DNA of 64,000 nucleotides from Symbiodinium sp. CCMP2592 (Eukaryota > Sar > Dinophyceae > Suessiales > Symbiodiniaceae): NCBI GenBank assembly GCA_905221615.1, contig CAJNDT010005833.1:473906-537905 (forward strand), given 5' to 3'. Below are positions 11,618 to 22,585 of this stretch, piece by piece. Within the stretch, counting starts at the first letter, position 1; each line of letters opens with the position of its first letter. Position numbers and translations under genes: made by a program. The notes beneath the pieces are model-generated. The model was given only the letters and a program-made list of their open reading frames with translations, made no database searches and was not told where the DNA came from.

Positions 11618-13170
11618 GCGGTTGGGGGAGTCGTAGTTCGAAGCCTGAGGGGGCTTATGATTTTTTTGGAGGGTTGGAGGCCGAAACCCTAATCCCTGAA
11701 CCCTTTTAGGGTCGAGGGCTTTGCTTTCATGAAGACTCGGGTTGAGGTTGGGGAGCTCACCGCTCACATTTCTGGTAAAGACGCATTGGGGCATTGAGAA
11801 CGGTTTCTTTGATGGGCGGAACACAACTCTGGGGTATAAGATGAAAACTGACAGTCTCAGAACTAATACTAACGTACACATGTAAGGACATATAGGGGCT
11901 ATGAGGGAAGACGATTCCTGACGATTCAGGACTCGACATTCATCCGTTGTTGCTGACCTGTTGCTGGAGTTTTGCTTGGAATCATGATCCCGCACCCATT
12001 TCTCAGCATAGATGCTATAGGATCTTCAGAATGCACTAAGACACCCGTACCATGAGCTAAGCCGTTGACGGAGGCCCCTCTGACACTGTAGCTGTGATGC
12101 CTTCAGCAAGACATAAATATACGATACTGAAACTTTTTCTAGAAGGGCCTAGAAACCCCAACCCACAACTTTTAAAACACATTAGCAAGCGCAGCTTCCG
12201 CTACTCTTTTGCATTGACTTCACAACCCCCACGCTTGTTTCCCACTCGGGGTAGGCTGGTGATATGGGTGCCTAGCAACTCTTAGAATGGAGTGTTGTGA
12301 TGTTGTCGTATGTTGTAGTGTACGAGGACCCCTAAACCCTAAACCCCTAAACCTAGACCCTCTAAGACTAAGAGGACATAATTATTGAATATGTAGCCCT
12401 TGATCGTAGAGCCCGAAGATCCGGTAGAGTCGGTTTAGGGGCGAAGGTCTGTGGGCCCATTACAGCTTTAGGCCCTTAGGATATAGGGTTGAGGGTTTTA
12501 GACCCAAATACGAGGGCTGTGAGCTTAGACGCCGCCCTTTGAAAGGTCTTTGGGTCTTACTGGGCCTGCGGGAAGGGTCTGCAAGGCCTTAGGGTTTCGG
12601 TGAGTTATCCACAAAACGGAACTGGAAGTCAAGGTCTAAGTGCACGCCTCTTGTTTCGGCACTACCCACAACGCCTAAGCCTTGCAAAGAGGCTGCCGGT
12701 CTGTGCTCTGGGTTGGACAAAACCCTGAAACCTCAAACCCTTATTCGTCGCCGGTATGTTTAGAGCTTTGGCTACGAGGCTTTGGGTTTGAGGGCTTCGG
12801 GTTTACAGTGTCGGGCTTGGGGCTTCGAGCCTGGCATGTTCGAGCCTTTCGGGATTTTAGGGTTAAATTTTGGGTTCACCCTGAACGCTAGCCCTGAACC
12901 CTACACCCCGCATCTCATAGGGTCGAAGAGGCTTGATGAGGGCTTGACAGAGTTTGGCAAGGGGCTTATAGGGACTTTCAAGAGCCTGCAGGGTTGATAC
13001 TACCTCAATTACGCTCGGGTTACCTACCCTACAAAATACCCCAAAGCCAAGGCCCCAATGACCCTGAAAACCCAAGCCCTAAATCCTCCAAAACTTAAAC
13101 CTTACACAAAGACTGGGAACTATGTAACTACATATACACGTCGCCTACTTAAACTTAAACCTTAAACGCT
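11618..13170. other. Mostly intron or intergenic sequence
   Basis: C- and G-rich heptamer stretches with unresolved open segments at 11,750-11,870 (ENGFFDGRNTTLGYKMKTDS) and 11,925-12,010 (hydrophobic LDIHPLLLTCCWSFAW) on plus. These may be more exons of the gene at 9.9-11.6 kb, but phases could not be joined. Confidence 0.4.
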
Positions 13171-13171
13171 A

Positions 13172-13240
13172 GCCCTTCTTCTCCGACTTCCAAGCATCGA
13201 GAGCTTCCGAAGTTCGACCGTCTGTCCACTTCGTGCCCTC
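13172..13240 (-). CDS. Coding-like exon, unidentified
   Basis: Minus-strand reading GTKWTDGRTSEALDAWKSEK starts after an AG and ends at a GC donor-like site. Flanking sequence is heptamer repeat. The plus strand is also open (SKHRELPKFDRLSTSCPQ), so strand is uncertain. Confidence 0.3.
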
Positions 13241-13249
13241 AAGGGGTTT

Positions 13250-14180
13250 AGGGGTGCTTTAACCGCCTTTAGACTTTATGATCGTCCAGGGTTCAGGGTT
13301 GATGGTTCAGGGTTGGAATTAGGGTTTTGGGGTGTGCACGAAATTATACCATAATTATCAAAGGAACCCGAAGGGGTGCTATAGGGTCCGGGATTCCTCT
13401 ACAAGGCTCCTTTGGTTCCAATGCTCCATGTTACGCTTAAAGGGTTTGTGAACGGGTTCCTGGGACGGCTCCTTGAAGAGGGATCGGTGTCATAGGTTTC
13501 ATATGGAATGATGAGAATTCAACAAGGTTCCTTTAAAGGAAGGGCTGTGGTCTTGGGAGGGGGTGGGGGGTTTAGGGTTTAGGGGCGGGGGCTTCAGGCT
13601 CCGAATGGGGGGTATTTGTCAAGTTTGAGGCTCAAGGCTTAGAAATCAATTACGGTTCAGTTTAGGGTTTAGGGTTTAGGGTTGAGGGTTTAGGGGGACT
13701 CTGAACCCTTACCTACGGATTACATGCCCCCCACCAAGACGGCAGCCCACGTCTGTCACTTCTTCCACAGTGCAAAGACATTTCCCCATGTTCTGGTGTC
13801 TTTTAAGGGCTCCGCTAAAGGGCACGATTTATTTCAACAAGTATTCCAGAGAAAGGATCTTTCAAGGTTCCTCGGCAGACATCATAAGTTTTCTACCAGG
13901 CCTCGGGCTGTAAGGTTCGCAACCCAAGAGAGCGCCATGTAGAGGGCTTGGGATTAGGATGCACTGCAGGGCCTAAGGCGTAACGCTTGAGATCATAAGG
14001 TTTAGGGTTTAGGGTTTAGGAGGTTAGGGTTTAGGGTCATAAAACGAGAGACCTACCGGCATTAATGCTTAGAGCAGTGTTTTGGGGTAGCATTTTCTAG
14101 CACACTTATACGCTACTTTACATACATCTAAGCCCCCAACCTGGAACCTGCAACTCGAAGCCTTAAGTTATTAACCCGAA
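13250..14180. other. Repeat-rich stretch
   Basis: TTTAGGG tracts at 13,570-13,590, 13,660-13,695 and 13,999-14,036. One non-repeat segment at 13,715-13,940 is open on plus (TKTAAHVCHFFHSAKTFPHV) but with no other support. Confidence 0.5.
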
Positions 14181-14278
14181 GCCTCCATGTAGCCATATAG
14201 TATATACTTATACCCTAAAGTACCAATATAGGAACCCCTTAATCCCTAAGTATATACTATATGGGCACATGGAGCCTT
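14180..14278. mobile_element. Inverted-repeat element family K
   Basis: Ends GCCTCCATGTAGCCATATAG and CTATATGGGCACATGGAGCC, with ATATACTTA extending both arms. A related element is at 58,710-58,803. Confidence 0.8.
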
Positions 14279-14499
14279 AGGGTAAGTTTAACCGTCCAAC
14301 AGCCCTGGCTAAGGTGTAGGATCTGCAGACAAAAGAAGACGCGGCTCCAAAAGCCTAAGTGCCGGGCATCATCGATGCTGCCTCTGCACGAAGCACGAAT
14401 CAGTCGAGCAGGCTCGTTCTGTTGCTTCCGGGTTTCGGGATGTATTACTGGGGTTTAGATTTAGATGGTTTAGGGTTAGATTGGAAATTGTAGGGGGGG

Positions 14500-14766
14500 A
14501 TGCGGTCGCCTCTCACCATCTTCTGTTCGTTGCGCTTAGTGAAGGCCTACTTCCATTTCAGCTTGGAGAACAAATCGTACGTCGGCAAAGCCTGCTACCG
14601 TGAACGAACCCCTTAAAGCGCTAAGCCATCAACCATAACCCTAAACCCTGAACCCCTTGAAGCCCTAAACTCTAAACCCCTTCATGCCCAAAACGACCTA
14701 AGTCGCATAGCTCTCGGCGGCACCTCTCCGATGTCCTGCTCGACCAGCGCATTCGACTGCCAGAGG
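14500..14766 (+). CDS. Two coding-like exons, unidentified
   Basis: Exon 14500 to about 14583 begins with ATG and reads LVKAYFHFSLENKS up to a GTACGT donor; exon 14709-14766 reads SRRHLSDVLLDQRIRLPE after a CATAG acceptor. The phases fit (TC joined to C). No family recognised. The minus strand of the first exon is partly open but has an in-frame TAG. Confidence 0.35.
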
Positions 14767-15223
14767 GTGCACATAATAGTTACTTGGCATAGGAATAGTA
14801 AAATAAAAAGAAACACTTATGAACCTAATCGTAGAATGATAACAAGTCTGCTGATAGTTGGAATAAGAAATAATGGTAGTCGATAATAACACTAATGCTA
14901 ATACACAGAGTCACTGAACCGAGCATCATGAGTCGTCCAAGTCGGGTTGTGTATAACTATGCCTCCGCGTTGGATGCAGGTTTCAGGTTGTGTTTGCTTA
15001 TAGGTTTCTAGGGGTTTGTAAACTGGAGTGAACACCCTAACATGTTCGCAGAATGTCCATGTTGCGGGTATAAACACCGAAACTATAGGTTCCAGATTAG
15101 GGTCCCAGCTGTTTGGCGGAGATCTGGTGCATGGCAGGCTTGCCGACACTCGAGCCACTGAAAACTATCAACCTGTGTCTTAACACCCTATCACCTGCAC
15201 CTCCGAAACCTTCAAAGGGCTCC

Positions 15224-15311
15224 AAAGGTGGGATGAAGGTAGGTGGGATATTCCCAATTAAGAGCCCTTAACTAAGGGATCCTTCATCCTACCTACCTTC
15301 ATCCCACCTTT
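15224..15311. mobile_element. Inverted-repeat element family D, copy D1
   Basis: Ends AAAGGTGGGATGAAGGTAGG and CCTACCTTCATCCCACCTTT are long inverted repeats around a short centre. Confidence 0.85.
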
Positions 15312-15796
15312 TGAGGCCTCCGAAACCCTAAAGCCCGAATTCCAGGCGTTAATGCTGACTGTCCGGATCGGAAGACCGAAACCCTAAACTCTAAACCCTA
15401 AACCCACGAGTTCGTGGATCGGAAGACTGCCCTATCTTTCTTGAAACTCCCAACCCTAAATCCTGTATAGAACCCTTATAGATCCCTTTAAGGAGCCCCT
15501 CAGCATTCAACCTGGGGGCTTCGGTTTCCGGGTTTCAGGGTTTTCGGGATTCACTGTTGGGGTTTGGGTTTGAGGGCTTAGAGTCTTAGAGTCTTGGGGA
15601 TCCCTCAAACCCCTAAAGCTCAAGGGCTGAGTAAAACCCTAGCCCAAAACGATTCAGCTTTTCAATTATGGTAGGGTTGTATGAACCTCAAAGGGTTAAA
15701 GGTTACCTGCTCAGCGACTAAGGGTAGGCCCTCGTAGAAGCCCTCTAGAAACCCTTCTAGATCCCTTTAAGGCCCTAAAAAAGACCCTACTACTAC

Positions 15797-15895
15797 GGTT
15801 GATGATATAAATCCTGCATCATTTTAAGGACCCTAAACTATGGGAATTATGGCATATTCCTTATTCTGGGTAATGCAGGATTTATATCATCAACC
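15797..15895. mobile_element. Inverted-repeat element family A, copy A2
   Basis: Same ends as A1 (GGTTGATGATATAAATCC and complement) and a shared interior (AAGGACCCTAAACTATGGGA). No clear target-site duplication was found. Confidence 0.8.
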
Positions 15896-16009
15896 GTAAG
15901 AAAGTGTATCTACGGGTCAGCGCGTGCCCCCACCTCTGGCACCTCTTCGGCAACTGCTTGCACGCGAGGAGCTGGGGCTTTCCCAACGCACTCCTGAGGC
16001 TTTGGCTGT

Positions 16010-16345
16010 TAGGATTTAAGAAATTTAGGATTAAGATAAGGGTTTAGGCTTTAGGATGAAGGGTTTAGGGCTTAGGGCTTTAGGATGAAATGTTTAGGGG
16101 TTTAGGGTTTAGAATGAAAGGTTGATTGTTTTGGGGGTTTAGAGGCTTAGGGTCTAGGGGTTTAGGGTCACGGATGAAAGGTTTATGGGTTTTGGTGTTT
16201 GGAGGTTGAAACTGAGGGTTAAGGGTTTTAGAGGTTTAGGGTTTGGAGGTTTGGGGGGGTCTAGGGTTGAAGGTTCAGGTTTAGGGGTTTAGGGTTTAGG
16301 GTTTAGGGTTTAGGGTTTAGGGTTTAGGGTTTAGGGTCTAGGGGT
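16010..16345. repeat. TTTAGGG tract with seven to eight perfect units
   Basis: Degenerate G-rich heptamers culminating in a run of consecutive TTTAGGG at about 16,283-16,336. Confidence 0.95.
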
Positions 16346-16530
16346 GAGAGGATTTACTTTCATAGGGTTTGTGGTGCTTTGAATCAGGTTTTCATGGGGT
16401 TCTTTCGGGCTTTATAGGGCTTCGTAAGGTTGTCGGGAGGGAGTTTGGGATTAGGGTCTTCGGGATTCAGGGGAGCTAGAGATCTATGGGTCAAGTGATT
16501 TACGGTTTAGAGACTAGGGGTTCGGCCTGA

Positions 16531-16726
16531 TGCTAAACGGCTGTATGGACTGGGGAGTACTGATCCAGGTAGACTCTACCTGGAAGAGATGGGATGTGCC
16601 AGTCTAACCAAGGTTTAGGGTTTAGGGTACGAGCTAGCCCTGACAAAGGTTTATGGCGTGCTATGGGCACTATACCCCGGGCTTCATGAAGCGTCCCATC
16701 AGCCCACAATCCGGAAGTCCGAATTC
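16531..16726 (+). CDS. Coding-like island, unidentified
   Basis: Two overlapping plus-strand readings are open (GLMLNGCMDWGVLIQVDS, and RLYGLGSTDPGRLYLEEMG), followed after a TTTAGGG run by LALTKVYGVLWALYPGLHEA. The segment is free of heptamers and GC-balanced, unlike its surroundings. Frame is not resolved. Confidence 0.25.
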
Positions 16727-16729
16727 TCA

Positions 16730-18560
16730 ACCCCCCCAGGACTCACCATATCCTCCCCCGAATACAAAAATCTAGGTTCCTAATATCCCCAAGCCTAAAT
16801 GACGAAGATTGACGAAGTGTTGGGTCGTTTGGATCATTCGAGCAGCAGGGAATCCTGGAGAACAATTAGAGATTCAGACCCCGACTTTGCCAGCCGAAGC
16901 TGCGGGTGTTCTGGTTTCTGGGTATATCTTCCGGCATTTGGCAGAAGCTCCCGAAAAGTCTGAAACTCAACAGCCCCGAAGCCACACCCCAGAGACGCCG
17001 GTCCTACACCGACCCAGCCGCAACACATCTAAACCCGAAACACTCCTTAACCCCGCACCCCTGCACCTTACACCCCTAGAACTCCCAACTCAATTTAACA
17101 GCAACCTGAGAACAACAATAACAAACGAACAGAGATCGTAAACTCTTAGATCCTAAAAGAAACGATGGCGAAGCAGCCTTCCAGTAGGAGGGCAAGAGAG
17201 GAAAGTACCAGGGTCGCTGCAGCCCCACCTTTTCTCGGTTCGGTTCGGGCTTCGGGATTAAGGGTTAAGGGGTTTCAGGGTTTAGAGTTTCGGGGTTTCA
17301 GGGTTTAAGGTTTGGAGTTTAGAGTTTGAGGAAGGTTTAGGGTAGAGTTTTCCCAAAGCGTACAGCGTTCTACAGTAAGGGTTCTAGAAGGATTCTACAA
17401 TGCTCTTTTGGGTTTGCTAATGCCAATGGTCTAATACCTGCGGTAGGACGAAAACTTGACCTAGTTGTTGTTTCGTCGAACACAGGCCCCGATTCCCCCA
17501 GTCCCATAAATCGCACATTTCGGTACCCCCTCTACTTCGCAAAACGTCTTAAGACAAGAAAGGTCCAGTAGATCAAACTCCCGCCCTCCCGATGTAATTG
17601 GAATATGGCTTTGGGGTGCACAACATCATGCTAGTACTGAGGAACCCTGAGGCACATGGATCGAATACCTAACTTTCTTTAGTCCATATATTGGGTATTT
17701 AGGGAGGTTTAGGACTATCGGTATAGGAAGGCAAGAGGCGCAGCTCTCTCCTTGCCAAGCCTCGAACTACGACAACAAGACACACAAGACTTAACTGTCA
17801 CAAAAAGAACCCAAACTTTCTAGTTAAGTAACTGACTAACCAACTGCCAGAATCCCCAGACCTTATAAAGCCCTGCACCCTTGAACATCTATCAGTTCAG
17901 AACTCCGAAGACGGCTCTGCATCAACTCTTGGCACAACCGGGGAGTTTCAGAACATGAGGGGCGTCAAGGGAACCAGGAGCAGTACAGTCCTTGCTTGTC
18001 AGGACCGCTTGATGATCACGTCAATACCTACAAAAGTAACAGCGTCGTGGTAGTAGTAGTAGATACGTAATCATCAGCACCGCCATCAACAACATCACCA
18101 TGGAAACTGCAACCACAGCCACAAGCATGACCATAACCAAAGCCGTACTCACACGGGCAGCCAGAGCCATAGTAACAGTCGTCGTCATGATATTAAGAGT
18201 AGGACAAAGCCAAATACCCCCGCAGGCCTCGCGAGGTAGCACCTGGTCCAGGTACCTCAGAAAGTCTAGGGGCCCAGGGTTCAGAGTCTAGGGCTTAGGG
18301 TCTGGGGTTCAGGGCTTGGAGTTTAGGGACCGGGTGAGGGGCTGAAGCCCTGGGTTCTGCATACACCATGCATGTTGGTCAGGGCCTTCAAAACTTCGGG
18401 TTTGGGGCAATCCAAATGGAGAAGGTCCTAGAAGGAGAAGCAAGGCTTGCGCCTGTTGCGGGCTTGAGACTTCGTGCTTGTTCAAAGCGAAGGCGCTCAG
18501 GGTTGACGGTTGTAGGAGCGTAGGGCGAAGGCTTGTGGAATCAGGTCTGATAGCTTTGGC
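16730..18560. other. Unassigned stretch
   Basis: Open segments at 16,800-17,060 (both strands), a short ATG-led plus reading at 17,165 (MAKQPSSRRAREESTRVAAA), and trinucleotide repeats near 18,045-18,065. No family is recognisable. Confidence 0.4.
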
Positions 18561-18567
18561 CTTTCAG

Positions 18568-18896
18568 AGGATCCTGCTTGAGTATGGCCGCGTAGAAACC
18601 TCTGGATATGACCGCGGACATGGCATCTGCAGCCCCCTGGATACTTTCAGGTAGTGCAGGGCCCATCCCAATTGGAATAAGGCTTTGGGGTATAATATTG
18701 AAGTAATTAAGTATAACACTACTGACTGTGCCAGGGACTGCTAAGTGGATGTTAACACGAAGTCTTCCGACCCCTATAAGGCTATGAAAGCGGTCCCACA
18801 AGTAGCTGCAAGTAATTGGGAGTTTGGCTGCATGCCACAAGGGGCGCCAAGCTCTTCGAGCCAAGGGATTTGTACTGGAAACCAACCGACCCCAAG
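18568..18896 (+). CDS. Two coding-like exons, unidentified
   Basis: Exon 18568-18650 (RILLEYGRVETSGYDRGHGI) ends in AG before GTAGTG. Exon 18823-18896 (LAACHKGRQALRAKGFVLET) begins after an AG and ends before GC. Phases fit exactly (2+1). Preceding acceptor CCTTTCAG is pyrimidine-rich. A third coding-like segment follows at 19,088-19,190. No family recognised; the opposite strand of the first exon is also open. Confidence 0.35.
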
Positions 18897-20340
18897 GCAT
18901 CCACACTCAGCCTGAACCCTAAACGCTTCGGTATTTATGCGAGACCCATGCATGTGCCGATACACCATACAAGCCCCCATTCCTCAACCTATATAAACCC
19001 AGAGACTAACCCTACACCCTGGAACCTAAACCCCCTTTGAACCCTACACCTACATACCTGGAACAACCCTAAACCCTCAAGCTAAAGAACGACGAGGAGC
19101 AGAAAAAGGATGAAGAAGAGCACGGCATCAAGTGCCAACATCGCTGCACTCTCCTCCAACTACCAACTAGTCAACAAGACCCTGAACTGTGAAACCCAAA
19201 ACCCCAAACCATAAACTTGAAACCTTACACCCCTATAAACCCTTAAGCCTATACAGCATAATACCCAAACCCCAAACTTTAAGCCTTAAACCCCTCAAAC
19301 TAAAACCCTAAACCAGTCCTAAACCCTAACGCATAAGCCCCGAACCCTCCACCGGTCCTACGTTTTAGATTTTTTTAACATTCATGCTTCAGGTCTTTGG
19401 GTTCGAGGTACCCTCCCCCCCTCCTGCGCAAATGTCTCGGTGCTTCGGGCTTACACCACACCCTCCCCAAAAAGTCATGTGTCGAGTGTGTAGGGTTTCG
19501 GGTATAGACTTGCGCCTGCGGATCTGCAACTTTGGGCACTAAACCCAAAAACCGAAGACAACCTTGATCACCTGAAACCCCTGGTTACCGACCCGAGAAT
19601 CCTTAAGTAGAGCATATACACCCCCTCTGCCCCAAAACCGAAAAACGCCCTGAATCCGTAACTCCCAGTCTGATTTGACTCCATGAAACCCTTGCAAAAA
19701 CATCCTCGCGAGCCCTGAAACCCTAAACCCCTAACCCTCAAGCCCCAAAACCCTAAACCTTACAGACACCCCTCCCCCCCCACTCTTTGACGCCCTCAAC
19801 TAGCGCTCCAGCAAGCTGTAATTGTGGTACGCGGAACCCGCCTCAGATTGCTTGGAGGATCAGGGGACTCAGTATGCGAATCAATGAGTGCAGTATATCG
19901 TGAAGGTTATACACAGAACCCTGGGAACGTCTCAAAAGTAGATATCTTAAGAGGGTTCCTATACAGTACCCTCTAGTCGTTTCGAGCCAAATTACGAGGC
20001 TCCACTTCATAGATCCTTCCGGGGATCTGGGTAAAGGGCATACGGCCGGCAGAATGCCGGTGAATTGACCCAGTTTAAGGTCGTATACTTCAAGAATTCG
20101 AACCGGTCAGGGTTTAGGGTTTAGGGCTTTGGAAAGGTTTGGGATTCCGGGCTTTACGCTGACAGTCACGGGGTCTAAGTAGTCCGACGCGCCTGCGTTT
20201 TAGTCTCAGGGTGTTGATATGTCAGGAGTCGAGGGTTGAGGCCTCAGAAGTCTTAGTGGCCAAACGCAGTCGGGATGTCACCAACTCCAGCGGCCAGCTT
20301 CGCGTGAAAGGCCAGGATGGATGCCGAGGAAGTCTTATGC

Positions 20341-20436
20341 TGCTTACCTCGACCCCCAAAGTAGGTAAAAGAATGGCCCAGAACCGATAGAAAAGGCGAT
20401 TATTTCACATACTTTGAGAGACCAGGTATGCTCCAT
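20341..20436. mobile_element. Inverted-repeat element family R
   Basis: Arms GCTTACCTCGACCCCCAAAG and CTTTGAGAGACCAGGTATGC. A similar short element is at 39,471-39,533 (GCTTACCTGAAACCC ... GGGTCCAGGTA). Ends resemble outward-facing splice donors. Confidence 0.65.
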
Positions 20437-20466
20437 AGATACGGCCTGCAAGTGACTGTCTTCAGG

Positions 20467-21120
20467 ATTTTGTTCGAATTCAAACTGGTTGATCATTCCT
20501 CCAAAGGCCCCACTGCGGCCACTGCATCAGAGCCTGACAACACTCCTTCCAGTACGCCTCTCTTCGGTTGATACCGAAGCGGCCCTGGGCTGCCTTGTGC
20601 TACTGTTGATGATAGAAATCCTGCATTACCTTAAGGACCCTAAACTATGGGAAATATGGTATATTCCTTGTTATGGGGTAATGCAGAATTTATATCATCA
20701 ACCGTAGCGACCGCATGGCTGCGATTCGCTGCAGTTGAAAACCAACAAAGGGCTGAGCTGGAAGACGGTTGCTAAACTCAGACGTTTTTCAAAAGCCGAC
20801 AAACTGCAAGCATTGGCAGCTGGCGGGCCTCACAAAGCAGGCTCTACTGCCAGAACATCGCTCCATCTCCTGGTGGCAATTCATGCGGGAGACCCATTCC
20901 ACTATGTATGACATTTCATGAGCATTGTGTGGCCGAAAACCTTTCTCACGGGGCTGCAGCTCGCTGCTGTGCAAGCCTGTGCTCCTCTGCCGCAGTCGCC
21001 CGCACCCACTCGATGCCGATAACTTCGACTTGAATTTAAAGGCATCGTGGGGTAATTTGGTGGTTTCCTGTGCCACCTTCATCAATGCCGTTTTCTCATA
21101 TGGGCTGAACGAAGCCCGCG
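20467..21120. CDS. Coding-like island interrupted by element A3, strand unresolved
   Basis: On plus, removing 20597-20707 joins SSVDTEAALGCL to RPHGCDSLQLKTNKGLSWKT and stays open to 20,908 (later LHLLVAIHAGDPFHYV). On minus, removing the same element joins NCSESQPCGRY to VAQGSPGPLRYQPKRGVLEG in frame. Both readings have good codon texture and canonical GT-AG ends. I cannot choose between them. Confidence 0.3.
20605..20703. mobile_element. Inverted-repeat element family A, copy A3
   Basis: About 99 bp, closely related to A2 across its whole length. It can be read as a GT-AG intron on either strand: plus 20597-20707, or minus with CATCAACAG as acceptor. Flanking frames are open both ways, so its host strand cannot be settled from sequence alone. 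Confidence 0.8.
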
Positions 21121-21538
21121 GAACCTCGAACCAACAAGCCTCAACAAAACAAAACGACTCCGCAAATCCCGAAGCCTAGACCCCAAATCCTGAAACTGAA
21201 CCCTCTCGACCCTGCAAGCCCTTATAGAACGTTTATGCTAAGCTTTCAAACAACCCTTATAGAACTTCGCGACAGGGGTCGTTTAAACTTCCGTATTTAA
21301 AAGGAAACCTACACCCTCCTGGCGCCAGCCCCGGTACTCTAAACCCAACGTGCCGACCTAGGAGCATTCGTCCACGTGGCACCGACCTCATGAAGTGAAA
21401 TATAGGAGTTGTAGGGTCTAGGGCAGAGGGTAGTATAGTTTAGGGTCTAGGGTCTGAACTCGGGGCGCAATGAGTAGAGCAGGGCTCTTCGAAAGGGTCC
21501 ACAAAGCTTCTGTAAGGGCTACAGTAAGGGATCTAGAT

Positions 21539-21640
21539 GGGTAGTTGTCGAAATAGGGGTCCCTTTAAGGTACCCTAAACAATAGGTGCCGCATTATATT
21601 AGGGACCCGAAGAAGGGACCATAATTTTGACAAGAAACCC
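21539..21640. mobile_element. Inverted-repeat element family B, copy B2
   Basis: Left end GGGTAGTTGTCGAAATAG; right end decayed to GACAAGAAACCC, running into CCCTAAA repeats. It carries the interior TAGGTGCCGCATTATATTAG. Confidence 0.75.
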
Positions 21641-22585
21641 TAAACCCTAAACCCTAAACCGTGAATAACCCAGATGATAAGGGGCCTCAGCATCTCCTGA
21701 AGGTTCCTTTGCAGGCTCTTCAAAGGAATCTTGGGGAGGTTCCTTTAGAAGAGGTATTTTTAAGGTTCTATAAAAGGGTCTCCTTATAAAGGGTATCCTT
21801 TTAAGGGGTATTTCAGGGTTCTATAACAGGGTCCCCTTCAAGGGTTACAGCTCGGGGGAACTACGGGCGTGAGGAGGCGGTGCAGTTTAAGAAGGCTCAG
21901 AAATGCCATCCACCGCCCCAACCTCTGCTTTTCGGGCTCAGGGCTTATAGGGTTTAGGGTTTAAAGGCGCAGGGCTTGTAGGGTTTAGGGTCGAGGCTGA
22001 ACGGTCTCAGTTTGTAGGGATTCAGGGTCTCGAGAATTAGTGATTGGGGTTAGCCGTGGACCCCGAAGGTACCCTTCATAGAACCCCGATAGTCCTCAAT
22101 AGCGGGTACGTACTTCGAGGATCATGGGACTTAGTAACTAAGGTGACTGTAAAAATTCAGGCTATGTTCGCAAGTTCCCAGGTCCTGTCAGAAGAAGTTC
22201 ATACGAAGACATAGGGAGCTATTAAACGGACCCCTACCTTGAACCCTTATAAGAACACAAAAAGGAGCCCTTAAAGGAAGCCTTATGGGACCGTATTTTC
22301 TACGCTGCCGAAAATCAGAGACCCTACCCTTAAAACGCAAACGTACCCAACATAAAAACATGCAAAACTCCTAGGAAAACCTAATTGATCCGCTGTACGT
22401 CCCCGCAACATCCCACAACACCCTATATACCACAAAACCGATCCCAAATGCAACACACGAACATACACACATGTATGTATGCACATGTGTGTATGTGTGT
22501 TATGTATACGAACATACATACATACATACCTACCTACATACAACATATAGAAAGCTAAGCCCCCAGGGCAATCTGCGAAGGTTGC

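Larger units (their letters stand above)
14770..16530. other. Repeat-rich stretch
   Basis: Holds elements D1 and A2 and the 16.0-16.3 kb heptamer tract. A coding-like segment at about 15,917-15,985 (plus, PPPLAPLRQLLAREELGLSQ) directly follows A2; nothing else is supported. Confidence 0.4.

Noticed and set aside
20256-20340. Minus-strand RHPSWPFTRSW, reminiscent of the ABCA WYFPFTxSYW motif
   Set aside because: It lies partly beside element R, the plus strand is equally open, and no neighbouring linker exon joins it in phase; left as a curiosity.
20341-20445. Minus-strand reading with a hydrophobic segment ending at AG before GTAAGC, and a plus reading resembling a coding exon end
   Set aside because: The bases coincide with an inverted-repeat element (family R) whose arms generate the apparent donor, so neither reading is safe.
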